Shown piece after piece: positions 9,761 through 18,119 of a stretch of DNA of 64,000 nt. The notes beneath the pieces were generated by a model. That model was not told the DNA's origin. It was given only the letters and a program-made list of their open reading frames with translations, and did not search any database. Source of the stretch: Rhodobacter ferrooxidans. GTDB taxonomy: Bacteria; Pseudomonadota; Alphaproteobacteria; Rhodobacterales; Rhodobacteraceae. The stretch lies in the NCBI RefSeq assembly GCF_000176015.1, contig NZ_ACYY01000007.1:1-64000 (forward strand), in the 5' to 3' direction. How positions within the stretch are numbered: the first letter of the stretch is position 1; the number at the start of each line of letters is the position of its first letter. A program made the position numbers and the translations under genes.

Positions 9761-10204
9761 ATGCCCAGCCTTGAACATCGCGAAACCACGGCGGCCATCG
9801 ACGCGGTGGCGGAAGTGCTGACCCAGAGCCTTGATGCGCTGGAAGGCTATGCGACGATGGTCGAAAAGGCCGAACCGCAGTTTCGCCCGATTGCCGAGAG
9901 GTTCCGCGCCTTGCATGCCAGCCATTCCACCAGTCTGGCCGAGATGGTGAAACGGCTGGGCGGCGTGCCCGACATGAGCGGCTCTTACATGGGCAAGCTG
10001 GACAAGGCGGTGGTGACGCTGGCCTCGGTGTTCGGCGCCATCGACCAGCACGAAATGAAGCATGTGCGCAGCGGCGAACAGTCGGTGCTGCACGCCTTTG
10101 CCAAGGCGGTATCGGCCGGATTGCCTGCCAGCGAACAGGCGCGCGTGCTGACGATGCAGGGCGAGTTGCTGGCGCTGCTGGACAACACCCGCGATCTGGC
10201 CTGA
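9761..10204 (+). CDS. DUF2383 ferritin-like protein
   Basis: Small helical cytoplasmic protein, 147 residues, of the DUF2383 family, which has a ferritin-like four-helix fold. No signal peptide is visible. The first helix region (AAIDAVAEVLTQSLDALEGYATMVEKAE) and the region DQHEMKHVRSGEQSVLHAFAKAV contain Glu/His residues that could bind metal, but no classical EXXH pair set is complete. It stands alone between a divergent DUF4405 gene and a LysR gene. A stress or redox role is a guess from family surroundings. Confidence 0.75.
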   Translation: MPSLEHRETTAAIDAVAEVLTQSLDALEGYATMVEKAEPQFRPIAERFRALHASHSTSLAEMVKRLGGVPDMSGSYMGKLDKAVVTLASVFGAIDQHEMKHVRSGEQSVLHAFAKAVSAGLPASEQARVLTMQGELLALLDNTRDLA

Positions 10205-10217
10205 GCCGCTGGCGCGA

Positions 10218-10245
10218 TTGACAGCGTCATTGGCCGGCCTATGGT
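10218..10245 (+). promoter_or_regulatory. Candidate promoter of the LysR gene
   Basis: TTGACA at 10218-10223 and TATGGT at 10240-10245 have a 16-base spacer and lie 38 bases before the LysR start. The stretch TCATTGG followed by TATGGTTTG recurs upstream of the ABC operon (11252-11270), so both transcripts may share a control site. Confidence 0.5.
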
Positions 10246-10282
10246 TTGCCCGACCGGCATCGGTCTTGCTTCAGGGGGCATC

Positions 10283-11212
10283 ATGGATTTGCGGGCCTAT
10301 ACCGGCTTTGTCGCCGCCGCCGAGGCGATGAACATCACGCTGGCGGCGCAGCGGCTGAACCTGACGCAATCGGCGCTGTCGCGGCAGATCAAGGCGCTGG
10401 AGGAATCGCTGGGCGTGGCGCTGTTCGAGAAATCGGGGCGCAACGTGCGGCTGACCAATGCCGGGCAGGCGCTGTTTTCGCGCATCAACGCCGTGCTGAT
10501 CGCAGACCGCACTCTGCGCACCTTTGCCGACGACATTGCCAACAGCCAGACCGGGCTTTTGAAGATCGGCTTCTGTTCGCAATTGATCGAGCGGTTTCTG
10601 CCAGAGTTTCTGCCCGCGTGGCGGGCGCAGAACCCGGATATCGACATCCGCATCGAGGATGGCGGCGGACCCGAGTTGGCCGAAAAGCTGCGGGCGGGCG
10701 AGGTGCATCTGACCGTCAGCGCCATGCCGGCCTCGCCGATCGCGCTGTTTGAATCGCTGCGGCTGGGCAAGCTGGGGTTTCTGGCGGTGGCGACGGCGGC
10801 GCATCTGCCTGCCAGCCCCCGCGCGGTCGAGATTGCCGATCTGATGGCGCTGCCGATCCTGACGCTGAACCGCCGCCACGCCTCGCGCGAGGTGTTCGAT
10901 GCGGCCTGCCGGTTGCTGGGGGCGGTGCCGCAGGTGGTGCTGGAAAGCAGCGCGCCGGCCACGTTGTTTGCGATGGCGGCGGGGGGCAACGGGGTGGCGG
11001 TGGTGCCCTCGTCGGCGCAGGTGCAGGGGCGGGCGCTGGTCAGCCGCCCCATCGCCCTGCGCGGCACGCCGATCGAGTTCGAGATCGGCGCGATGTGGAA
11101 CAGCCGCGCGCCGCTGCCGCTGTATGGTCGCCGTTTTGTGGCCGATCTGGCGGCGCACATGCGGCAGGGCGAGACGGCGGCGCTGGCGCTCAACCCGCGG
11201 CTGATCGCCTGA
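10283..11212 (+). CDS. LysR-family transcriptional regulator
   Basis: LysR-type regulator, 309 residues. The winged helix-turn-helix is at about residues 5-60 (FVAAAEAMNITLAAQRLNL then QSALSRQIKALEESLG), followed by a periplasmic-binding-protein-like effector domain starting near GLLKIGF. ATG at 10283 is preferred to 10241 because CAGGGGG precedes it and the domain starts at once. It is transcribed in the same direction as, and 128 bases before, the sugar-type ABC operon. That operon is the likeliest target, though LysR genes are more often divergent from theirs. The effector is unknown. Confidence 0.9.
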   Translation: MDLRAYTGFVAAAEAMNITLAAQRLNLTQSALSRQIKALEESLGVALFEKSGRNVRLTNAGQALFSRINAVLIADRTLRTFADDIANSQTGLLKIGFCSQLIERFLPEFLPAWRAQNPDIDIRIEDGGGPELAEKLRAGEVHLTVSAMPASPIALFESLRLGKLGFLAVATAAHLPASPRAVEIADLMALPILTLNRRHASREVFDAACRLLGAVPQVVLESSAPATLFAMAAGGNGVAVVPSSAQVQGRALVSRPIALRGTPIEFEIGAMWNSRAPLPLYGRRFVADLAAHMRQGETAALALNPRLIA

Positions 11213-11217
11213 GACCG

Positions 11218-11232
11218 ATGCGCGATCCGCAT
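11218..11232. promoter_or_regulatory. Palindrome upstream of the ABC operon, possible LysR site
   Basis: ATGCG and CGCAT form perfect five-base arms around five bases, in the 128-base gap between the LysR gene and the first permease. Size and position suit a regulator site. A TATGGT hexamer follows at 11262-11267, but I see no convincing -35 partner. Confidence 0.35.
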
Positions 11233-11340
11233 GGGTTGGCGATAAAACAATTCATTGGACGTATGGTTTGAAGCCGCACTAGGGTCGGAAAACCGCAGTG
11301 CGCCGGGCCAACCGGCGGATGCGGATTTGTCGGGGACAGC

Positions 11341-12327
11341 ATGGCCATTCTGCGCAGCTTTGGCTGGAAAAGCCTGAATCAAGAGCGGATCGTGCTGGCG
11401 ATTGCCATCGGTCTGTTCGTGATGGCCGCGCTGGCGCTGCCGGGGTTTCTGACCACCGGCAATCTGGTGGCAATCCTGCGCTCGGTCTCGGTGCTGGGGA
11501 TATTGGCGCTGGGCATGGCGGTGGTGGTGATCGGCCGCGGCATCGACCTGTCGATGGTGGCGGTGATGGCGATGTCAGTGGCCTGGTATCTGCAGATGCT
11601 GGGCAATGGCGTGGCCGATGGCACGGCTTTCGCACTGGTGCTGGCCGCGGTGATCGGCGTCGGTTTGGTCAACGGCTTTCTGGTGGCCTATGCCGAGGTG
11701 CCGGCGATTTTCGTGACGCTGGCCAGCGGGTCGTTCGTGTTCGGCTTCGTGCGCTCGCAACTGATCTCGCAGGACGCGGTGCCGGTGCCGCGCGGTCATT
11801 GGGTGGAAACCCTGGGGCGGCTGCGGCTGGCCTCGGTGCCGCCAGAGGTGTTCCTTTTCGCAGGCCTGGCGTTTCTGGCCTTCCTGTTCCTGCGCTTCAG
11901 CCGCTGGGGCCGCTTTGTCTATTACGCCGGAGACAACCCGCAGGCTGCGCGCAACATCGGCATCCCGGTGCGGCCGATGCTGATGCTGCGCTATGTGATC
12001 TCGGCGCTGGCGGCATTGGTGGCGGGGCTGCTGACGGCGGCCAGCCTGCAGACCATCAACACCCGCATGGTGAACTCGACCCTGCTTTACGACATCGTGC
12101 TGGTGGCGGTGATCGGTGGCATCGGCCTTTCCGGCGGCAAGGGCGGGGTGCGCAACGTGCTTTATGGTGCTGCGCTGATCGGCATCCTGCTGAACGCCAT
12201 GACCATCATCGACATTCCGCTGCTGTATCAGAACCTGATCAAATCGACCATCCTGCTGGCCGCCATTATCTTCGACGGCGTGATCAACCCGCGCGATGAA
12301 CAAACCGCCCAACAGGGCGACATCTGA
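11341..12327 (+). CDS. Ribose-type ABC transporter permease
   Basis: Inner-membrane permease of the RbsC/XylH (BPD_transp_2) family, 328 residues, with eight to ten hydrophobic segments. The family hallmark VVIGRGIDLSMVAVMAM lies near residue 65, and the conserved cytoplasmic loop is seen as GGIGLSGGKGGVRNVLYGAALIGIL near residue 265. It heads a five-gene importer operon for a carbohydrate-like compound. The partner permease is the fused gene at 13447. The substrate cannot be read from the sequence. Confidence 0.9.
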   Translation: MAILRSFGWKSLNQERIVLAIAIGLFVMAALALPGFLTTGNLVAILRSVSVLGILALGMAVVVIGRGIDLSMVAVMAMSVAWYLQMLGNGVADGTAFALVLAAVIGVGLVNGFLVAYAEVPAIFVTLASGSFVFGFVRSQLISQDAVPVPRGHWVETLGRLRLASVPPEVFLFAGLAFLAFLFLRFSRWGRFVYYAGDNPQAARNIGIPVRPMLMLRYVISALAALVAGLLTAASLQTINTRMVNSTLLYDIVLVAVIGGIGLSGGKGGVRNVLYGAALIGILLNAMTIIDIPLLYQNLIKSTILLAAIIFDGVINPRDEQTAQQGDI

Positions 12328-12354
12328 CCAACCTCAACAGGGAAAGGGACGACA

Positions 12355-13368
12355 ATGAAGCTTCTCAAGACCATGGTTTCCGCGATTGCATTGGCGGCGG
12401 CGCTGATGACCCCGGCGATGGCCGAAGACCCGGGCCCGGCCGCCTATTCCGCCGCCCTGACTGGCAAGAAGGTGGTCCTGGTGCCGCTGGCGATGGGGTT
12501 CGACCTGGCGCAGGGCTGGTCGGCCATCCTGAAACGCGAGGTCGAGGCCTTTGGCGGCAGCTTCGAGACCCGCGACCCGAACTGGTCGACCGAAGCGGGT
12601 GCCCAGGCGCTGACCGAGGCGATCTCGTCCGACCCGCACCCCGATGTGCTGGTGGTGATGTCGCCCGACCTGAACTCTTTCGCCAAGATCCTGAAAAAGG
12701 CGCAGGAGGCCGGGATTTATGTGATCCTGATCGACAACCCCGCCAACTTCCCCGCCGATGCCTATGTCGGCTCCGACTGGAACAAGCTGGGGCAGCTGGA
12801 GGCCGAGGCGGTCATCAAGGGCTGTGGCGAAGGCTCGTCGGGCAAGATCGGGCTGGTGCAGGGCGACCAGGTCAACGCCACCTCGCTTTACCAGTATGAG
12901 GGCATCATGAAGGTGCTGGCCGAGCATCCCGAATTCAGCGTTGTCGCCAAGCCCGACAGCAACTGGGATGCCACCACCGCCCGCAACGTCACCGCCACCA
13001 TGCTGCAACAGAACCCCGACATCTGTGGCATCATCGACTTCTGGGATGCCACCGCTGCGGGCACTTCGGCGGCGATCCGCGACGCCGGGCTTTCCGACAA
13101 GGTGTTCCTGGTCACCACCGGCGGCGGCGAAAAGACCGCCGATTGCGCCACGCTGGAGGATGGCACTTACGGTGCCGTGGTGATGACCGACCTTGCGCGC
13201 GAGTCGGGCGACATGGTGGCGATGATCAAGTATCTGCTGCAAAGCGGTCAGCCGGCCGGCACCGCCTCGCCTTATATCTACACGCTGTTGAAGGCCACGA
13301 CCAAGGCCGACCTTGCCCCCGACAGCTGCTGGGATCTGAAAGCCATGCAAGCCGCCGCGGGCAACTGA
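12355..13368 (+). CDS. Sugar-type ABC transporter binding protein
   Basis: Periplasmic binding protein of the RbsB-like (Peripla_BP_4) family, 337 residues, with a Sec signal peptide ending near TPAMA-ED. The two-lobe fold is indicated by VVLVPLAMGFDLAQGW at the N-lobe and the hinge-region stretches VLVVMSPDLNSFAKI and ICGIIDFWDATAAGTSAAI. It carries more cysteines (VIKGCGEG, DICG, DCATL, DSCWDL) than usual, so disulfides are likely. It is the receptor of the permease/ATPase set around it and is separated from the next gene by an unusually strong hairpin. Confidence 0.88.
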   Translation: MKLLKTMVSAIALAAALMTPAMAEDPGPAAYSAALTGKKVVLVPLAMGFDLAQGWSAILKREVEAFGGSFETRDPNWSTEAGAQALTEAISSDPHPDVLVVMSPDLNSFAKILKKAQEAGIYVILIDNPANFPADAYVGSDWNKLGQLEAEAVIKGCGEGSSGKIGLVQGDQVNATSLYQYEGIMKVLAEHPEFSVVAKPDSNWDATTARNVTATMLQQNPDICGIIDFWDATAAGTSAAIRDAGLSDKVFLVTTGGGEKTADCATLEDGTYGAVVMTDLARESGDMVAMIKYLLQSGQPAGTASPYIYTLLKATTKADLAPDSCWDLKAMQAAAGN

Positions 13369-13385
13369 GCCGGCCTTTCCCGACC

Positions 13386-13423
13386 GGGCGGCGCGCGGGG
13401 TTTGAAAACCCCGCGCGCCGCCC
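13386..13423 (+). terminator. Very strong intercistronic hairpin after the binding-protein gene
   Basis: Arms at 13386-13403 (starting GGGCGGCGCG) and 13406-13423 pair perfectly over 18 bp with only GA between them (about 16 bp with a four-base loop in RNA). It lies 18 bases after the stop of the binding-protein gene and before the permease-propeller gene. No long T-run follows, so it may be a 3' stabiliser or partial terminator rather than a full stop. Confidence 0.75.
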
Positions 13424-13446
13424 CCCTTCCTGACCGAGCATAGCTG

Positions 13447-15570
13447 ATGACCCTGCGAGAGCGGCTGCAAGCCTGGCGCTACAACCTTGTGCCCGATCAT
13501 CTGATCGGCGAGATCCTGACCAAGCGCTGGACCGACAACGCCATTCCGTTCCTGGCGCTGGTGGTGACGGTGGCGACCTTCGGCACGCTGATCCCCGGCT
13601 TCTTCAAGCCGTTGTCCTTGCAGGAAAGCACCCGCCAGTTGGGCGAGTTCTCGCTGGTCGTTATCGGCCTGACGGTGGTGATGCTGGGCGGCGGCATCGA
13701 CCTTGCGGTGGGGTCGATCTTTGCGCTGTCCGCCTTTGCCGCGGTGTCGTGCTTTTTCATCTTCGAGCTGCCGGTCTGGGTGGCCTTTGCCGCCTCGCTG
13801 GCGGTTGGTGCGGCGTTTGGCGCGATCAACGGCTATCTGATCGGCTATCTGCGGCTGCGGGCGTTTCTGACCACGCTGGTGACCTTCATCATCGGCCGGG
13901 CGATCTATGACATTCTGGTGGTGGCTTTTGCATCCCGGGTGCAGATGTCGTCCGCCACCTCGCCCATCTGGGATTTCATCGGGGATGGCACGGCCTTGGG
14001 AATTTCGGTGCCGGTCTGGGCGGCCTTCGGGCTGGCCATCGTCACCCACATCGCGCTGACCCGCTCGCGCCCCGGCTGGCATGTGCTGGCGGTGGGCGGC
14101 TCGCGCCGCTCGGCCTACAACGCCGGCATCAAGGTGCGGCGCACCGTGTTCCTGACCTATGTCTTCTCGGGCCTGACGGCGGCCACCGCCGGTTTCCTGA
14201 TCGCCACGCGGCTGTCGGGCGCTGGCCCCGGCACTGGCCAAGGCCTTGAAATTGCGGCACTTACGGCGGCGGTGGTGGGCGGCAACTCGCTTGGCGGCGG
14301 GCGCGGCTCGGTGGCCAAGGGGCTGATGGGCGCCATCATCGTGCTGGTGATGACCAACGGGTTGATCCGGCTGGGCTATGGCACCGGCACCAACCAGATG
14401 GTGCTGGGCCTGCTGCTGGCGGTGGCCGTCACCATCGACATCCGCTGGCTGAAAAACCGCCACAAGGTGCTGAACGAGGTTTATGTGGCGCCGGTCTATC
14501 TGGCGATGGGGCCGACGCAATCGGCCGAACCCGGATCGGGCACGCCCTATGCGCTGAACAACCGGCTGTCGGTGGCCGATGCCATCGGGCTGGGGGCGCT
14601 GGAAGGGCCAGAGGATGTGATCCTGGATGCCGACGACCATCTGTATTGCGGCACAAGGCATGGCGAGATCGTGCGGTTCTTTGCCCCCGACTACACGCGG
14701 TCCGAAGTGTTCGCCCATGTCGGCGGCTTTCCCCTGGGTCTGGCCTTCGACGCGAGCGGCAACCTGATCTCCTGCGTCGGTGCCATGGGGCTCTATTCCA
14801 TCTCGCCCGACCGGCAGGTGACCAAGCTCTCGGCGGAAACCGCGCGGTCGCTGACCTCGATCGTCGATGACGCAAGGCTGCGCGACCCCAACGACCTCGA
14901 CATCGCCCCCGACGGCAAGATCTATTTCACCGACAGCACCAAGCGCTACGACGCCCACGACTGGACGCTGGACAGCATCGAGAACCGCGCCACCGGGCGG
15001 CTGCTGGTCTTTGATCCCAAGGATGGCTCCACCAAGACGCTGCTGGACGGCTATCGCTATACCAATGGCGTCTGCATGGCGCATGACAACAAGTCGTTGT
15101 TCTTTGCCGAAAGCTGGGCCTGCCGGATTCACCGCTACTGGCTGGAAGGGCCAAAGGCGGGCACGGCGGAATGTGTGATCCGCGACATGCCGGGCTATCC
15201 TGACAACATCAACCGCGCCTCGGATGGCACATACTGGATGGCCTGGCTGGGGATGCGCACGCCCAGCTTCGACCTTTCCTTGCGGCATCCAGCGATGCGC
15301 AAGCGGATGGCGCGCAGGCTGCCGCAGGATGAATGGCTGTTTCCCAACATCAACACCGGCGGCGTGGTGAAGTTTGATGAACAGGGCCGCATCATCCAGA
15401 CCATGGGCGATCTGGGGGGCGCGTCGCATGCCATGGTCACCTCGATGCGCGAGCACAAGGGGCAGTTGTTCATCGGCGGCATCTTCAACAACCGCATCGG
15501 CCGGTTTGCAATCGAAGGTGCCGACCCCGACTGGACCGGGATGCGCGCCTATTGGGGGGCAAAGCCATGA
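13447..15570 (+). CDS. ABC permease fused to a strictosidine-synthase-like beta-propeller
   Basis: Two-domain protein of 707 residues. Residues 1 to about 335 are a complete RbsC-type permease, with the hallmark VVMLGGGIDLAVGSIFAL near residue 80 and the loop GGNSLGGGRGSVAKGLMGAII near residue 280. Residues from about 375 to the end form a six-bladed propeller of the SMP-30/strictosidine synthase class: GALEGPEDVILDADDHLYCG, RDPNDLDIAPDGKIYFTDS, YRYTNGVCMAHD, and PGYPDNINRASDGTYWMAWLG. These contain the Glu, Asn and Asp positions that bind metal in lactonases of this fold. Codon use is uniform across the join and no stop interrupts it, so this is a true fusion. In the permease family both ends are cytoplasmic, so the propeller is probably inside the cell, perhaps hydrolysing the imported compound. 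The stop overlaps the next start (ATGA). No clear ribosome site precedes the ATG. Confidence 0.9.
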   Translation: MTLRERLQAWRYNLVPDHLIGEILTKRWTDNAIPFLALVVTVATFGTLIPGFFKPLSLQESTRQLGEFSLVVIGLTVVMLGGGIDLAVGSIFALSAFAAVSCFFIFELPVWVAFAASLAVGAAFGAINGYLIGYLRLRAFLTTLVTFIIGRAIYDILVVAFASRVQMSSATSPIWDFIGDGTALGISVPVWAAFGLAIVTHIALTRSRPGWHVLAVGGSRRSAYNAGIKVRRTVFLTYVFSGLTAATAGFLIATRLSGAGPGTGQGLEIAALTAAVVGGNSLGGGRGSVAKGLMGAIIVLVMTNGLIRLGYGTGTNQMVLGLLLAVAVTIDIRWLKNRHKVLNEVYVAPVYLAMGPTQSAEPGSGTPYALNNRLSVADAIGLGALEGPEDVILDADDHLYCGTRHGEIVRFFAPDYTRSEVFAHVGGFPLGLAFDASGNLISCVGAMGLYSISPDRQVTKLSAETARSLTSIVDDARLRDPNDLDIAPDGKIYFTDSTKRYDAHDWTLDSIENRATGRLLVFDPKDGSTKTLLDGYRYTNGVCMAHDNKSLFFAESWACRIHRYWLEGPKAGTAECVIRDMPGYPDNINRASDGTYWMAWLGMRTPSFDLSLRHPAMRKRMARRLPQDEWLFPNINTGGVVKFDEQGRIIQTMGDLGGASHAMVTSMREHKGQLFIGGIFNNRIGRFAIEGADPDWTGMRAYWGAKP

Positions 15571-16595
15571 TCTTCGACCCCATTCTGGATATCTTCCGCG
15601 GCAAGGCCGTTACCATCCCGCCGCTGGATGGGGCCTTCCGCCCCAACACCGCGCTGGACGATGCGCCGGTGTTCGCGCAAATGCCCGCGCCCGACAATCT
15701 GGTGTTCTGGCAGGGCCGGGTGGTGGCCAGTTCCGGGGCGAACCTGATGGACCCGGGCGGCGACGTGGTGCAGCGGTTTGGGGCCGATGTCACGGCCCTT
15801 GCCGTCTCGCCCACAGGCGATCTGGCGGTGGGGCTGGCGGATGGCAGCCTGTCGGTTGGAGGGGCGGCGGTTGCCCTGCCCGCCGATGTGCGCTGCATCA
15901 CAGCGCTGGCCTATGGCCCCGACGGGCGGCTGTGGCTGGCCAATGGCTCGGCCAGCCTGCCGCCCGGCCAATGGGCGGCGGATCTGATGATGAAGAACGC
16001 CTCCGGCTCGGTCTGGGTGCAGGATGGCGGCTGGCAGAAGGTGGCGGGAGGGCTGGCCTGGCCCTACGGGCTGCTGCCCGATGCGGCGGGGGTGATTGTC
16101 TCCGAGGCGTGGCGGCACCGGTTGCTGCGGCTGGGGCAGGGCAAACCGCAGCCGATGCTGGAAAGCCTGCCCGGCTATCCCGCGCGGCTGGCCTCGGCAG
16201 CGGGAGGTGGGGCCTGGCTGGCGCTGTTTGCGCCGCGCAACCGGCTGATCGAGTTCGTGTTGCAGGAAACCCATTACCGGCTGGCGATGATGGCCGAGGT
16301 GCCGCCCGCGTTCTGGATCGCCCCGGCGCTGGCCTCGGGCCGCAGCTTCCTTGAACCCCTGCAATGCGGCGGCATCCGCATGCTGGGGGTGCACAAGGCC
16401 TGGTCACCGACCCGGTCCTATGGCCTCGTGGTGCGGCTGGGGGCCGACATGACACCGCTGTTCAGCCTGCACAGCCGCGCCAATGGCACGCGCCACGGCG
16501 TCACCTCGGTGCTGGAGCATCAGGGCCAGCTGCACATCGCGGCCAAGGGCGGCGACTGCGTGCTGTCGGCGGGCCACACTGCGGAGGCGCGCTGA
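15567..16595 (+). CDS. Second SMP-30/strictosidine-synthase-like propeller protein
   Basis: Soluble beta-propeller protein, 342 residues, without signal peptide. Repeated blade-like stretches include DVTALAVSPTGDLAVGLADGSL, CITALAYGPDGRLWLANGSA, GLAWPYGLLPDAAGVIVSEAWRHRLLRL and NGTRHGVTSVLEHQGQLHIAAKGG. It resembles the propeller half of the preceding fused protein in overall plan but has lost the NDLD and PDN motifs seen there. Its active site is therefore different or degenerate. It overlaps the upstream gene (ATGA) and the ATPase start (TGATG), so it is firmly part of the operon. It could be a lactonase, a carbohydrate sensor or an assembly partner of the fused permease. Confidence 0.75.
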   Translation: MIFDPILDIFRGKAVTIPPLDGAFRPNTALDDAPVFAQMPAPDNLVFWQGRVVASSGANLMDPGGDVVQRFGADVTALAVSPTGDLAVGLADGSLSVGGAAVALPADVRCITALAYGPDGRLWLANGSASLPPGQWAADLMMKNASGSVWVQDGGWQKVAGGLAWPYGLLPDAAGVIVSEAWRHRLLRLGQGKPQPMLESLPGYPARLASAAGGGAWLALFAPRNRLIEFVLQETHYRLAMMAEVPPAFWIAPALASGRSFLEPLQCGGIRMLGVHKAWSPTRSYGLVVRLGADMTPLFSLHSRANGTRHGVTSVLEHQGQLHIAAKGGDCVLSAGHTAEAR

Positions 16596-18091
16596 TGCAA
16601 CCGATCCTGAAACTGGAGGCGATCTCGAAGGCCTACCGTGGCGTGCCTGCGGTCAGCGGTGTGGATTTCACCCTGATGCCCGGCGAGATTCATGCGCTGC
16701 TGGGGGAAAATGGCGCGGGCAAATCCACGCTGACCAAGATCATGGCCGGGGTGGTGCAGGCATCCTCGGGCCGGATGTTCCATCACGGGGTGGAAACCAG
16801 TTTCGCCACCCCCAATGCGGCCCTCGCGGCGGGCATTGCCATGGTGTTTCAGGAAACCTCGCTGGTGCCGTCGATGACGGTGGCGCAGAACCTGTATCTG
16901 GGGTCGGAAAGCTTCCTGAACCGGCTGCGCGGCATCACCATTTCCGCCCAGCAATTCCTGCAATCGCTGAATTTCGGGGTCGATCCGACGGCGATGGTGG
17001 AAACCCTGGGGGCCGCCAAGCGCCAGATGGTCGAGATCGCCCGCGCCGTGCATCACAATGCCGAGGTGATCATTTTCGATGAACCCACCGCCACTTTGAC
17101 GCCCGAGGAAAAGCGGCATTTCTTCGCGCTGCTGCGCCGGCTGAAGGCGCGCGGCGTGTCGATCATCTTCATCAGCCACGCGCTGGAGGAGGCTTTGGCG
17201 ATTTCCGACCGCATCACCATCCTGCGCGATGGCGAATTGGTCATCACCGGGGAAACCAGCAGTTTCAGCCGCGAAAGCATCATCGCCGCCATGGTCGGGC
17301 GCAGCCTTTCGGCCTCGATCTACAAGGCGCGCGACGATGCCGCCCTGCGCAAACCGGGGCGCAAGGTATTGTCGGTGCAGGATATTTCCATGGGCGCCAT
17401 GGTGCGCAATACCTCGTTTTCGGTGTTCGAGGGCCAGATCACCGGCGTGTTCGGCCTGATCGGCTCGGGTCGCACCGAGACCTTCAAGATCGTGGCCGGC
17501 ATCGCCAAGCGCGACTTCCTGCGCGGCGGCACCATCACGCTGGACGATCGTCCGGTGCGCTATGTCACGCCCTATCCGGCGGTGCGCGACGGCATCATCT
17601 ATGTCACCGAGGACCGCAAGTCCGAAGGCATCTTCGAGACGATGAGCGTGGGCGAAAACCTGTTCGGCGGCTTGCTGGCCTCGGGCAAGGCCAAGGCGCG
17701 GGTGGTGCGGCTGGCCGACATCAAGGCGCTGGCCGCCGACTGGACCGCGCGGCTGAACATCCGGGTGCTGAACGCCGACGCCCGCGTGGTCGAGCTTTCG
17801 GGGGGCAACCAGCAGAAGGTGGTGATCGGCAAGGGCCTGGTGCAGGCGCCGCGCGTGGTGATCTTTGACGAGCCGACCCGCGGTGTCGATGTGGCGGCGA
17901 TTGCCGAAATTCACCAGATCATCAACGGCTTGGCCGATGCGGGGTTGGCGGTGGTGGTGATCTCCAGCTACCTGCCCGAGGTTCTGAACCTGTCGGACCG
18001 CATCCTGGTGTGCCGTCAGGGCCGGATCGTCGAGGAGTTGTCGCCCACCGAGGCGACCGAGGAAAAGATCATGTATGCGGCGGTGCATTGA
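16595..18091 (+). CDS. Ribose-type ABC transporter double ATPase
   Basis: Cytoplasmic ATPase of the RbsA/MglA family, 498 residues, containing two ABC cassettes. The first has Walker A GENGAGKST (about residues 37-45), a signature-like LGAAKRQMVEIARA and Walker B VIIFDEPTATL. The second has the degenerate Walker A GLIGSGRTE typical of this family, signature LSGGNQQKVVIGKGL and Walker B VVIFDEPTRGVDV. ATG at 16595 overlaps the preceding stop; longer upstream starts lie inside the propeller gene in another frame. It powers the importer made by the permease, fused permease and binding protein. Confidence 0.92.
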   Translation: MQPILKLEAISKAYRGVPAVSGVDFTLMPGEIHALLGENGAGKSTLTKIMAGVVQASSGRMFHHGVETSFATPNAALAAGIAMVFQETSLVPSMTVAQNLYLGSESFLNRLRGITISAQQFLQSLNFGVDPTAMVETLGAAKRQMVEIARAVHHNAEVIIFDEPTATLTPEEKRHFFALLRRLKARGVSIIFISHALEEALAISDRITILRDGELVITGETSSFSRESIIAAMVGRSLSASIYKARDDAALRKPGRKVLSVQDISMGAMVRNTSFSVFEGQITGVFGLIGSGRTETFKIVAGIAKRDFLRGGTITLDDRPVRYVTPYPAVRDGIIYVTEDRKSEGIFETMSVGENLFGGLLASGKAKARVVRLADIKALAADWTARLNIRVLNADARVVELSGGNQQKVVIGKGLVQAPRVVIFDEPTRGVDVAAIAEIHQIINGLADAGLAVVVISSYLPEVLNLSDRILVCRQGRIVEELSPTEATEEKIMYAAVH

Positions 18092-18119
18092 TGCGGCGCC
18101 CAAGGAACGGAGCAAGGAA

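Noticed and set aside
9544-9798. 84-codon minus-strand frame between the DUF4405 and DUF2383 genes
   Set aside because: It overlaps the start, promoter and ribosome site of the DUF2383 gene, and I recognise no family in it.
12334-15456. A 1040-codon minus-strand open frame
   Set aside because: It is antisense to the binding-protein and fused permease-propeller genes, which carry signal peptide, membrane and domain motifs. The reverse frame is low-complexity (His/Arg/Gly-rich), as expected from high-GC third positions.
13447-15570. Possible frameshift or assembly join creating the permease-propeller fusion
   Set aside because: The frame is open, codon use does not change at the join and the linker is natural in length. 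The neighbours are tightly overlapped, so a true fusion is favoured.
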